Position numbers and translations under genes: made by a program. Positions 31,680 through 43,594 of a DNA stretch of 64,000 bases are shown here, piece by piece. Every line of letters starts with the position of its first letter. The stretch's first letter is position 1. Location of the stretch: contig PQWQ01000006.1 in assembly GCA_002943765.1 (NCBI GenBank), positions 3,712,903 through 3,776,902 on the forward strand. The letters are read 5' to 3'. The notes beneath the pieces are model-generated. The model was given only the letters and a program-made list of their open reading frames with translations, did no database searches and was not told the DNA's origin. This DNA comes from Psoroptes ovis (taxonomy: Eukaryota > Arthropoda > Arachnida > Sarcoptiformes > Psoroptidae).

Positions 31680-32225
31680 TATGTAGAAATGTGTATGATG
31701 TGTCAATATGTATGTGTGTGAATCTTATTCACTTCCATTCATTTTCAATTTTTTCAATTTCAAACTGGTTTTTTAATCAAAAGTTTCTGCATACAGACAT
31801 TTTTCAATTGTTTCAATTGTAGCATTTAATTGTACATTTTTGTTTTATCTTTGAAACCAAAAAAAAAACTTGTTCATAAATTAAAGAAAAATTATCGATA
31901 TCATTTTGATTATTTATATTTTTTTTGGGGTAAAACAAGTTACAAAAGATTCAAAGCTGGTTAAATTTTGTATGTACTTTTTTCTCTACCAGAAAAAAAA
32001 GCGAAAAAAATTTGATGACGTTAATCATTGTTTCCTGTTTGATTCAATAAATTTTCACATATAATCAATTTTTAAAAAATACATCCAAACATACATAGCG
32101 GCCAAAGTTTGCTTTTTTCAATTTGACATTGAAACTATTTTCAATTTTAGTTTGAATTTTATTCAATTGAATTTTGTTTGAAATTTAAATTTTTGTATTT
32201 TTGTTATCAAACTTTTGTATTTCAA

Positions 32226-32441
32226 GTAAGTTCCCTTTTGTTATCGGCAAGTTATTATCATTTTTCATAGAAAATAATTGAAATAAATCTATTTGTTCGA
32301 CATTTTTCATTGAATTTTACATTTGATAAATTCAGCATCAAATTTCTTTTGATTTTAATTTTGAGTTATTTATTTTCAAGCTAAATTCATTTATTTATTT
32401 ATTTATTTAATTCATTCATTTTTCCCATTCAATCATTTAAG
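32226..32441 (+). other. Probable 5' UTR intron of IDH1
   Basis: GTAAGT at 32226-32231 is a near-perfect donor, and a pyrimidine-rich acceptor ends in AAG at 32441, 59 bp before the start codon. No ATG-led ORF links to it, so it would lie in the leader. RNA data would confirm it. Confidence 0.4.
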
Positions 32442-32500
32442 GAAATTATTAATTTTTCAAAAGTAGTTTATTGATTCATTCATTAAAAAAGAAGTAAAAA

Positions 32501-33803
32501 ATGGCTGAACAAAAAATTAAATGTGGACCAATTGTCGAAATGCAAGGCGATGAAATGACACGTATCATTTGGGACTTGATTAAAGAAAAATTAATATTAC
32601 CATTTGTTGATGCTGAATTACATTTTTTCGATCTAAGTGTACAGAATCGTGATAAAACTGATGATCAAATCACTGTTGATGCAGCGAATGCAATATTAAA
32701 ATATAATGTCGGTGTAAAATGTGCAACAATAACACCGGATGAAAAACGTGTTGAAGAATTTGGCTTGAAAAAAATGTGGAAATCACCGAACGGCACCATT
32801 CGTAACATACTTGGCGGCACAGTATTCCGTGAACCGATTATTTGTAAAAATATTCCACGTTTGGTTACTAGTTGGAATAAACCGATCGTTGTTGGCCGTC
32901 ATGCATATGGTGATCAATATCGTGCTACTGATTTCGTTGTTCCCGGTAATGGTAAATTGGAAATAAAATTTGTTCCAGCTGACGGTTCAGCACCGATCAC
33001 ACATGAAGTATTTGAATTTAAAGATGGTGGCGGTGTCTCATTATCAATGTTCAATACCGATAAAAGTATTCATGATTTCGCTCATTCATCGTTCCAATAT
33101 GCACTTCAACGTAAATATCCACTTTATTTATCAACAAAAAATACGATCCTCAAAAAATATGACGGAAGATTTAAAGATATTTTCCAACAAATTTATGAAG
33201 AAAAATATAAATCACAATATGAAGCGGCTGGTATTTGGTATGAACATCGTCTTATCGATGACATGGTAGCACAAGCATTGAAATCTGAAGGTGGATTCGT
33301 ATGGGCATGCAAAAATTATGATGGTGATGTTCAAAGTGATTCAGTAGCTCAAGGGTAAATTATTTTCGAAAATTTATTTCCATCAGATTTTAATCTATTG
33401 CTTTATTTATAGCTATGGATCATTAGGAATGATGACTTCTGTATTAGTATGTCCAGATGGTAAAACAATTGAATCAGAAGCTGCCCACGGTACAGTTACC
33501 CGTCATTATCGCATGCATCAGGAAGGCAAAGAAACATCAACCAATCCTATTGCATCGATTTTCGCATGGACACGTGGATTATTACATCGTTCAAAATTAG
33601 ATTCAAATCCATCGTTGGCTGATTTCGCTGAAAAACTCGAGAAAGTTTGTGTTGAAACAATTGAAAGTGGTTTCATGACAAAAGATTTAGCAATTTGTGC
33701 AAAAGGTGGCATGAGTAATATAACACGTGGTGATTATTTGAATACGTTTGAATTCTTGGACAAATTGGCTGAAAATTTACGTATTAAATTGGGAAAAAAT
33801 TGA
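32501..33803 (+). CDS. IDH1: Isocitrate dehydrogenase [NADP+], cytoplasmic
   Basis: Two exons (32501-33354, 33413-33803) give 414 residues, exactly the vertebrate IDH1 length. Conserved sites: EMQGDEMTRIIWD at the start, TPDEKRVEEF, the substrate-binding SPNGTIRN, GRHAYGDQYRATDF with the catalytic-pocket Arg, DKSIHDFAHSSF with the catalytic Lys nearby, RLIDDMVAQ with metal-binding Asp, CKNYDGDVQSDSVAQG, and AHGTVTRHYRMHQ with NADP contacts. No mitochondrial presequence is present and the C-terminus (KLGKN) is not a clear peroxisomal signal, so a cytosolic location is inferred. It oxidises isocitrate to 2-oxoglutarate, producing NADPH. The single intron splits Gly-Tyr in VAQGYGSLG. Confidence 0.97.
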
Positions 33804-34058
33804 ATTTTTTAGAGAATTTTATTATATAATCCTCCGTTGAACCATTGACAAAATACACTTGAACACTGCAATCATCATTTGTGCAAAAAAAAAATTAATT
33901 GAAGCTAATCCTTAATTAATATTTGTATTTTAATTTTTTAAGAAATTTTAATTTTCAAATTTTTTATCAAAAAAAATAGAGAAATAAATTTTATACTCTT
34001 CAAATTAAAAAAATAACTTTTGTTGTATAAATGACCAAATTTCATGCATGTGTTAAAC

Positions 34059-34669
34059 ATGGAATCATCTGATTCAATCAAATTAATTGTAAAAGCAACA
34101 GATTTTGCAGCCAAAGCGCATCGAAAACAATTACGTAAAGATGGCCAAACACCATACATTAATCATCCGATCGGTGTGGCAAATATCCTTGTTGAAATCG
34201 GTAAAATAACTGATCCAATAGTGATCGCATCAGCATTACTACATGATACAGTTGAAGACACCGATGTTACATTTGATGATATACAAAAAGAATTCGGTGA
34301 TCGTATTTTGTAAGTTTACGAAAAAAATTTGCTAAACATTTTATGAATCTTTATCATTTTTTTCTTACCAGATCAATCGTAACTGAAGTAACGGATGACA
34401 AAACCTTGCCAAAATTAGAACGTAAACGTTTACAAATAGTCAATGCAGCCAAATCTAGTTATGAAGCTAAATTGATAAAATTAGCAGATAAATTATATAA
34501 TTTACAAGATCTTTTACAGTGTAAACCATTAGATTGGTCTGAAGATGATGTAAAAAATTATTTTGATTGGTCTGCGCAAGTAATATCTGGTCTGAACGGA
34601 ACCAATAATGAACTTGAAAATCGATTGAAACTAATATTTGGGAAATTTCAATCAAAAAACAGTATATGA
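34059..34669 (+). CDS. HDDC3: MESH1: metazoan SpoT-like (p)ppGpp/NADPH hydrolase
   Basis: Two exons (34059-34309, 34372-34669) give 182 residues, close to the 179 of the human protein. It is an HD-domain protein with KAHRKQLRKDGQTPYINHPIGVA, LLHDTVEDTDVT (the HD pair), VTEVTDDKTLPKLERKRLQ, LIKLADKLYNL and SGLNGTNNELE, all hallmark segments. The family hydrolyses ppGpp, and in animals also NADPH to NADH, using Mn2+. An ATG at 34044 is also in frame; 34059 (MESSDS) gives the family-typical N-terminus. The IDH1 gene, an NADPH producer, ends 255 bp upstream on the same strand; adjacency may be chance. Confidence 0.95.
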
Positions 34670-34873
34670 AGTAATATATGATGAAAATGAAATGTTATTT
34701 CAAAAAACTAAGCTTTTTTTAATAAAGAAAATGGAAACATATTCGTCATAAGAAATATTATTATTTCAATTTTTATCGATTTTTAATTTAGATTTTTTTT
34801 CAACTTGAATTTTAAGAAAAAATTGTTGACAGTCTTGATTTTGAATTTTGAATTGAATGACAAAATGAAAAAC

Positions 34874-36033
34874 ATGGAGAATGATTTGTTAACATTGATA
34901 AATTCATCTTATAAATATTATAAAATATATTTTACAAATAAATATACAATTAGTTCTATAATAATCGGCATCGTATCGTGGTCATTTTATATTGAATTCT
35001 TATATACTAGTGTTCGATCCGTTTATTCACCTGATATTGATTGTTTTTATATTGATTCTGGTTGTAAAATTTATGATAAAAAATATAGAAACGATGCAAA
35101 TATTCTCAACTGTTCAATTTGTTCATTACAAATATTATTATATAATGTATGGTTTTTCAATGATCAACATTGGCTAATAATGGCTAATGAAAATTATAAA
35201 CAACTGTTCAAAATTGATATTTATTTATCAAAAAATTGGTCACAAAAAATTATGCGAATTTCATTCTATATTGGATTATGGCTTAATTTAAATTTTCTTA
35301 TTACCAACATATTGTATGAACATATAGATTGGTTTGATACATTTTTAATCTTTTCAAATTCAACAATATACGCATTTACGATCAATTATTTCCTAATGCA
35401 AATATATCTACTAAATGAGATATGTGTGAATTTATTTAAGCAATTTAATCGCAAACTTAATCACTCAATAAGACAAGGTGTCTTAAATCAAGATTTGTTA
35501 AAATATTTTCCCAATCTTTATCTAATGATTCAATATATAAAAACATATCTCAAACAATCTTACACAGTTTTTTTGATCTGTTCGTTTGTCGGCATATTTG
35601 AATTGTATGATTTCAGCTTTGGCAAGAGTTTGCCATTAATATTGCGATTAAATTGTATATTTACAATATTAATATGGATATATATCATCATTAGATTTTC
35701 TATTGTTTTCGGTCGCATTGATGATGAAGCAAAATTATTATCCGATTCAATTTATGAAGATGTCAATGTCAAACGAATCCCATATTGTCCTCGAATCAAT
35801 AATATTACAAATGGTGAAATCAAAAAACATCCAGAATATTCCAAATATTATGATTTAATGTTCTGTTTGAATAATACTGTTGGCTTGGAAATCATGAACA
35901 CACCAATCAATGCATCATCGATTCTTACGGTAAAATTATATTTTATTTGTCTGAGAAAAAAAGTAATCTTTTTTTATCCATTCCACAGTTTTTTACAGTA
36001 TTTTTTTCTGTGACAGCTTTAATTTATCGTTGA
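34874..36033 (+). CDS. 7-TM chemoreceptor-like protein (gustatory-receptor-like), copy 1
   Basis: Two exons (34874-35929, 35989-36033) give 366 residues. Six hydrophobic helices are visible in exon 1 (for example SSIIIGIVSWSFYIEFLY, FYIGLWLNLNFLITNILY, LILRLNCIFTILIWIYIII) and a seventh is built across the last intron (SSILT/FFTVFFSVTALIYR). The short final exon coding one C-terminal helix is a hallmark of arthropod gustatory-type receptors. The start is set by alignment with copy 2 (MENDL...LNSS.KYYKI); ATGs at 34865 and further upstream are in frame. It is clearly paralogous to 36270-37430. Ligand unknown. Membership in the GR superfamily is inferred from topology and gene structure. Confidence 0.7.
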
Positions 36034-36269
36034 ATGTAATTTGTTTTCCACATGTTTTTTTTCAAGTTCTTTAAATCGATTTTATAATAAAATCTATGAA
36101 TTTGAATGTCAACCAAAATGAAATAAAAAAAAATTCTCAATTACATTTGAATCGATTTTTTTCCAATCCTGATCTTTTATTGTTCAACTTGAAAATCTTT
36201 AATGTCATGATTTATATATCATTTGTCGTTATCATTTTTAATTTAAAATTCAAACTACGATAATGATAA

Positions 36270-37430
36270 ATGGAAAACGATTTGATTGCATTGTTAAATT
36301 CATCATTTAAATATTATAAAATACAATTTTCAAATAAATATTCATTCAATTCAATGATAATTGTAATTTCATTATGGTTATATTATATAATATTTTTATG
36401 TAACGCGATACGACCAATTTATTCACCGGATCTTAAAGATTGTTTTTATATTGATCTAGGTTGTAAATTTTTCAGTACAAAATTTAGAAATGAAGGTAAT
36501 GTCTTATGTTTTGCTTATTATTCATTGTCAATTTTATTGTTGAGCGTTTGGTTCTTCGATGATCAACAATGGTTGATAATGGCAAATGCGCATTATAAAC
36601 GATTGATGCGAATCAATATTTATTTATTGAAAAATTGGTCGCGAAAAAAAATACGAAATTCATTTAGCATAGGCTTATGGTTTACTTTTAATTTCAATGT
36701 GATGAATCTGTTTTATGAACAGCCGAATTGGGTAGACATAATTTTAATTCATTCCGGTGTTATTCTATTTGCAATGTCCATTAATTATTTTTCAATGTAT
36801 TTATATTTGTTGAATGAAATCTGTGTCGATCTTTTTCGACAATTCAATAGAAAAATTCATCATTCAATCAAAAACGACAGTCTCGATTTTGAATTATTAG
36901 TATATTTTTCCGATCTTTATATAATGATTCAATACATGAAAATATATATGAGACGATCACTCATTGTATTTTTAATATGTTCATTTGGCGAAATTTTCTC
37001 AGTGTATAACTTTGCATTCATTAAAAGTTTACCTTTGATCATAAAAGCATCAGCATATTTGACCATAGTAATGTGGACCGGCTTGATCATTGTTTTTTCA
37101 ATAAATTTCGGCCTTATCGACGATCAAGCGAAAAAATTATTAAATTTATTATATATTGACATCAATATTTACAAGATTCCATATTTCTCTAAAATAGATG
37201 TGGCTGCAAATGTAAAATCTAAAAAACCTCCCAAATATTATAAATATTATGATTTAATGCATTGTCTGAATACTACTGTTGGTCTAGAAATCATGAATTC
37301 ACCAATCAATGCATCTTCAGTACTAACGGTATTGTTTTCCTTTGTTTTTTTACATAACTCATCTATCTAATTTTATTTATTTCAGTTCATTACGATATTT
37401 TTATCCGTCACAGCTTTTATTCATCGTTAA
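36270..37430 (+). CDS. 7-TM chemoreceptor-like protein (gustatory-receptor-like), copy 2
   Basis: Two exons (36270-37328, 37386-37430) give 367 residues. It aligns end to end with copy 1: a shared MENDL start, (V/I)YSPD(I/L)..DCFYID, WLIMAN, YLLNEIC, QFNRK, KYYDLM.CLN.TVGLEIMN.PINASS, and the same last-intron position before a 14-residue final exon (FITIFLSVTAFIHR). Seven hydrophobic helices and basic loops fit the inverted 7-TM topology of insect-type receptors. It arose by tandem duplication 237 bp downstream of copy 1. A decayed third copy follows. Confidence 0.7.
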
Positions 37431-37702
37431 ATACAAGATTATGGTACAAAATCGAGACAGATTTTCCATGGTTTTTTTTCAAAGTCAATTTCATCGATGA
37501 ATCATGATATATTTCGAATCGATTTCATTTTATGATTAATCAATCTATTAAATTTGTTTTCTATAATAATATATATAATAGGAGATTGTTAAATTATTTC
37601 ATTTTGAATAATGAATCAAAATTAAACTATTTTTTATTTTTGATGAAATTTCATATAAAACATATAATTTGATTTTTAATTTGAATGATTGCAATCAACT
37701 AT

Positions 37703-38069
37703 TTGGAAAATGATTTGATTACATTATTTCAACTCATTATCCAAATACATTAAATAATATGATTCAAAAAAAAAAAAAAAGAAAAAATTCATTCATTTCG
37801 ATATTTCACCAGAATTTTCTTGAATTCAATTTTGATTTCAGAAATATTTGAATCATTAAATTCACCTGAAATCGATTGTTTGCTGTGATAAACAATCAAA
37901 ATGAAATAATGAATGTACCAATCAATGACATTATCATATTGATTAAATGTATTTTTTTCCAATTAATTACTTTATTTACAAAAATAAAAAGTCATTTATT
38001 CTTATCTCTTTTTTCCAAGAGATAATCACAATATTTTTAACACATTTTACGCCATTAGTTTATCAGTAA
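37703..38069 (+). pseudogene. Decayed third chemoreceptor-like copy
   Basis: Fragments of the paralogues occur in the right order but shortened and broken. LENDLITLF at 37703, with the ATG lost to TTG, matches the start. NSPEIDCLL then a stop at about 37858-37890 matches the YSPDIDCFYID segment. EIMNVPINDII at about 37902-37935 matches EIMNTPINASSI. At about 38022-38069 a remnant of the last exon (IITIFLTHF...) ends in TAA. Several hundred bases of the middle are missing and stops interrupt it. This is a truncated relic of tandem duplication, not a working gene. Confidence 0.75.
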
Positions 38070-41000
38070 AGAAGCAAAAAATTTGCAATTTAAAAATGCA
38101 GCCATCTTCAAAAAACAAACACCCATTAAAAACAAAATTATTCATCAATAGATAGCGTTGATATTGTCAATATATTGAAATTAAAATTCAATTTTCAATT
38201 CATTTTCCATCGACAACAACAACAACAACGAATGCTTGAAAAATAAGAAACAAATATCAAATTTAAAAATCTCTAATCTTTGATTGGAATCAACCATGAC
38301 ATTGAAATACAATTATTACTATGATTATAGTGGAATTTTTTTTTCTTCAATTTTCTTCGTTAATTAAATTTTCCATTTTCATTATCTTTCAAGAATGAAA
38401 CAAAAAGAAAAAAACTCATAAAAAATAAATTCAATGAAAATTTCAATGTTTCTTCGCTTTGCTTCGATAGAGAATCGAAAAAAAAATATTTACTTTCAAA
38501 AAAGGAATTTGTTTTTCTGTTGTGTTTTATATTTTTCAATAGTTTTGTTTATTCATTGAAGCACATAGAAAATTACAAAAAAAAAGTAAATGAGAAATCA
38601 TTATCATGGTCATGATCAATTATGATAATCATAATAATAAAAATAATAATAATGATCATGATAATATGGCATTTTCGAATGGTGGAATATAATTATGATT
38701 ATGATTTTGATGATTATTATCATTATTTTTATAGTATTATTATTATTATTATGATTATTTGTTTTCAAATTTTAAATCTTTTTTTTCGATACAAAAATGA
38801 AGAAAAAGATCAAGGTGGAATTTCAAATTTCAAATTCTCTCTTTATGTGAATAATGTGATTGATAATGGTAATAATAAGTGATTGATTGATTGGTATGGA
38901 AGGATCCATTTTCAAAGTGGAGGATGAGAATGAATCGAAGCGGATATATTTTTAAGTAATAATGATCATTTAAATGTTATTTTCAAATTTAATGATTCAA
39001 ATGGAATTGTAAAATTGAGACGTAGTGAAAAATTGATGAGAAAAAAGACGAATAAACGAATTGAATCACCATAATCATATTCATTATGTAATTTAATTTG
39101 AAATTTACGTGTTCTGGTATTTTTCAAGTCAATCAATTCAATCACTGATTCGATAATCAGTGTATCGACCAACTGTTGATGATAACATTCCAGTCATAAT
39201 AATCAACATAATAACAAGGCGCAAAACATCCTTGATTTCGACCAGATTTTTAGGGGGAAAAAGTTTGATTTTTCCCCCCGATTTCAAATACACTGAAGAA
39301 TAGGCAAAATATGAAACCAAAAACAAAATCAACAGATTGCTGCGGCATTTGTCATATTTCATGTTTTCACTGTTCAAAATTAGAACAAAGAAAAATTGAA
39401 ATTTCAATAGAAACACACATAAAAATATTTGAAAATAATAATAACAAAAATCTGCCAGTTTTTGTTGGTTTGCAAAGTTTAAATTTTCATTTCATTTTTT
39501 ATTTCCAATGCATTTCAATGAGAACAAATTGAATGGTTGGTTGTGAGAGGGGGGAACAGCATTACATTCGAAAATTTAAGAAGAAATGAAATAAGAAAAA
39601 GGCAGATTTTTTTACGATTGTACAAATGCCTGATACAATATGTGGTTTATGGGAAGAAATATAAATCAGAAGCAGAAAATAAAAAATCTTCACATTCAAT
39701 TCAATCCATCCATCCATACATTCATTCAATCATTCATTCATCCATCGTTCATTGATTTGTTGATTCGTTTCTTCTTTGTGAATTTGTGATGAAGAAAAAT
39801 AATAAGAAGCAAATGAATATTGCCATTCAACACTTGGACAAATTCAACCAACCAACACACAAACACACTTAAAAAACATTTTAAAATTTTATTTGAAATT
39901 TATTTATTTAAAATTGTTGCAGAAAATAAACTAATAAACAAATTCAGGTTATTACAAATTTGTCCACAGACGCAAATAAAACACTTGTTTCATCGATAAA
40001 TTTTTTGTGATTTTTAGATTTTTCAAAAAATTTCAAATGAAATATTACCATACAAATATATTCGTTGTGATTTGTTTTCAATTTTTGCAAATTTTTGAAT
40101 TTTTGCTTTAAACAACTGCAATTTGAAACAACTGTTCGTGTCTATTTCGTTGCAATTATTGTTGATATTATTATTATAATTATTGTAATGATTATCATTT
40201 TCGAAAAAACATCAATAACGTTGTGGTCGTCAATTATTTTTTGATATTTGACGAATATAATCATAATGTTTTACATGTGTTTGCTCGGTGAATGATTATG
40301 ATGGTGAATTATATGTTTCAATGGCAATATCGTTATTACTTTAAAGTATAAACCAATGAAATTCATTCGTTTTTGCTGTTGTTGTCGTATATTATTGAAT
40401 CGATATTGAATATTCATTGAATGAATAAATGATTACAAATTTTCATCATCATTATTATAATCATAATAATCAACAAATGATTTTAAATGTTCATTTGTCG
40501 TCATCAAATGAAAATAATGAAATAATAAAAAAAAATCACCAACAACGACGACGACAAAAAAAACATTGTTCTAGTGGTCGATTGGTATATTAATTGACTT
40601 GTTGTGTTGTTTTGTTTGATTTGATGTGATTTAATGTTTTACCACGACTAATAAACCAATAATAATAATCAAATACATCATGATCAACTAATAAAATACA
40701 ACGAAACCGACTATCATTATCAAGCGACAACAATGACAACGATGAATGATCGATTTTATTTGAAAATAATTTACATATTTTTAAACTATTAAAATCAATC
40801 GATAAATTATGAAAAACATGCACCAAGTATCGAAAACATTGTGTTAAAATTTTCATGGTTAATCAATGAGTACATTGAATTATGAATTTTTGATGAAAAA
40901 TATCAAAATATCAAATCAATCAATCAATCCATAAATCAAAGATAATAATTGTTAATTTTAAAAAAATGCAGACCAAGTGAATGCTTCAAAGAATTTTTCG

Positions 41001-43594
41001 CTTTTTTAAATGAGAATAAAATTAAATTTTCAAGTTTATTTTCAAACATATCAATGACAATCAATCAAAAAGATGAAATGAAATTCTGTCAAAACAGAAA
41101 ATAAATGGACACCTGTTGAATGCTTGAACCAAAAAATTCTCAAATTTTCAATTATTGTGATATGTAAAACTTTTTTTTCACGAACAGAAGTTCATTGATA
41201 TTTCGATCAAATCAGATAATCTCATTAATTTTTTTTTGTGTCATTAATCATTCTTAAATAATTCTGTGAATTTAATTATTGAAAAGCACAAAATTCAAAC
41301 AAAAATCGAAAGCATTCAACACCATCATCAATCAACAATATTAGTGTCTACAACGATTCGAAATACAGAAAAAGATAACATATATTTTCTGGTGAATCTA
41401 ACAAAATTTTCAAATCCAACAAAATCAATCAGGGTTTTTTTTTTGTTTGCTTTCGATTGCAAATTTCTGACCAATTTTGCCCTTGTGATTTTTGTGTTTG
41501 TGATGATTGTTTAGTTGCTGCTATTGCTACTGCATGCATTTCCATTGTGTTTTGACATAAACCATATTTCCAAAATCAATGATTTTTCGTAATAAATAAT
41601 TGTTACAATTATATTGATTTTTACACATGTTATTTTTGTGATATATCAAACGTGAACACACAGACTATAATTTCTAACTAAAATGCGTTTTTAAGCCAAT
41701 GTGACAAGTGTCAAAAACTGAATGTTGAATTTATGGAAAACAGCTGATTTTTTTGAAGTACGAAATTCTTCAACGAAATTCAACGAAAATTCAATAACCC
41801 AAAATCATTGAAAAAAACGACATAATCCTTCAAAATAAAGTGAAAACATTTTTTTTTGTAAATCATTTTCGAAATTATAACAAGTAAGTATCGATAATTT
41901 GAACATTTACATGTATCAAATAAGGAAGCAATCGTTTGCCAAAATTTTTCTGATTCTTGTGCTCGAATTGGTGTGATTTATTTATGGTTTTTTTTTTACT
42001 TCCAAATGATCAATATACCATCATTCATTGGTGATGATGATGATGATGATGATTTATCAACAATATTGAAATATTGTTCCGCAATGGAAGAAAAAAATCG
42101 GGAAATTCCGTAAAGTTTTGTTTTATAAATTTTTTTTCCGAATATTAAATCATTTTTTCGACGATTACAAATCCCTTTTTTTCTGGTTGATTTGAATTTT
42201 TGAAAGAAAAAAAAATCAAATAATCATTGACATTTTATGATATAAATAATCATATCATTTATCAACAAGTGTGACGAAATAATAATAATAATAATAATCA
42301 TATCGAACATATATTTATACTTTGTAAGATATGAAATTATCGATATCTTTCATTTTTCTTGTGAATTTTGCGGAAACTCAATAGGAATGTGTTGAGACAA
42401 CAAAAAAAAAACAAAAAAACAAAAAATGTGCACAGACAAAAGTTATTTTTCTAAGTTTAGATTGAATTTGGTCAGTCAACCGCAAAATTTATTCAGTTTT
42501 TTTTCAGAGAAAAATGAATTTCTATTTTTTATTATTGCAAATTTTAATTAAATGAAAATGAAAATATTTTCAATTTCATTTTTCCTTTCATTTTCCATTC
42601 ATAATTCATTAGATTTCATGAACATGAATGACCATGAAGTTTATGGTCGTAGTTTATTTATTTATAAAAATTGAAAAGATTAAAAATTTGACATCGATAA
42701 ATTATCTTTTTTGAAAGGATTTATTTGTCTATTGTTTGTTTATTTATTTGTTTTTTTAGAAATGATGAAAAAAAGGCTTATTAATATTATCATTGAATAT
42801 TCATTTATGTATTAATTGTGTGTGTGTTTCAAAGATTTAAAGATGTTTTAACATGTGACATCCAGAAAAAAAATGATTATGAAAATTTATTCATTTTATC
42901 GATTTCATTTGGAAAACAAATACAGCAACAATGATTGGACAAATTTTGACTTAATATTCAATTTTTTTCTTTTAATGGTAAATTGTATGCGATTTGACAT
43001 TGGTCACTTTTTCATCGGCATATTTGTTGAATTTGTGCTCATTTTTTTTCTTTCATTTTCTCAAATATTTCATTCTTTTTTGCATTGTCATGTCATTCAT
43101 AAGTTTTAAAGTTATTAAATAGATAAATAAACAAAGTTTTTTTCTCCGAAATATAAAGGAAGAAAAGATAATTTTTTTTCTTCGAAAATTTTTGATGAAC
43201 ATTTGATATGTATGAATTCGTTGAAGAAGAAAAGAAAAAAAACAGAAAAACAAATAATCCTCAAATGAATCAATTGATGATAATTTATTTGTTGATAATC
43301 AAATTGATTATGTCATATATGTTGTTTTTTTACATTTAAATATTTATAGTATTTGTTCTAATTTTAATTATGTTTATCACTTCAAATAATTCCAAATGCT
43401 TTGTCCTCTGATATTTAAATTGGTGTCATCGGCCAATCAATTGCATTGCCGATTCATTGATTACTGTGAAAATTAGGAAAAAACATACATATGTTCGATG
43501 AACTGATCTAATTTTTTAATTTGTTTTTCATTTAAAAATATTTTCTTCATTTTTCAAAAAAAAATTTAGACAAAATTTATGTGAAAAACAAAAA
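38070..43594. other. Long non-coding stretch (about 5.5 kb) before KCNQ; probable 5' UTR intron inside
   Basis: AT-rich sequence with simple repeats (GAT repeat about 42029-42052, AAT repeats about 42280-42298) and no convincing gene. Notable items are a perfect 10-bp hairpin at 39253-39278 (G5A5...T5C5) and a probable KCNQ leader intron at 41884-43569. Minus-strand ORFs of about 90 codons at 39138-39416 and 40590-40856 have no recognisable domain. Regulatory elements of the channel gene could be here but cannot be named. Confidence 0.5.
41884..43569 (+). other. Probable 5' UTR intron of the KCNQ gene
   Basis: A strong donor CAA|GTAAGTATCG begins at 41884, and an A-rich ATTTAG acceptor ends at 43569, 25 bp before the channel start codon. 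Neuronal channel genes often have a distant leader exon. This is inference from splice consensus only. Confidence 0.35.

Larger units (their letters stand above)
30740..32500. other. Intergenic, about 1.76 kb, with an exon-like island and an IDH 5' UTR intron
   Basis: Divergent promoter region of TRAPPC5 (minus) and IDH1 (plus). Two things stand out: an exon-like segment at 31572-31679 with acceptor and donor consensus, and a probable 5' UTR intron at 32226-32441, both listed separately. A TTTA-repeat stretch (about 32390-32411) lies just before the coding exon. Confidence 0.5.

Noticed and set aside
39138..39416. Minus-strand ORF of 92 codons covering the G5A5 hairpin
   Set aside because: Low-complexity hydrophobic composition and no family resemblance.
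40590..40856. Minus-strand ORF of 88 codons upstream of KCNQ
   Set aside because: No recognisable motif and flanks are simple AT sequence; length is within what chance gives over 64 kb.
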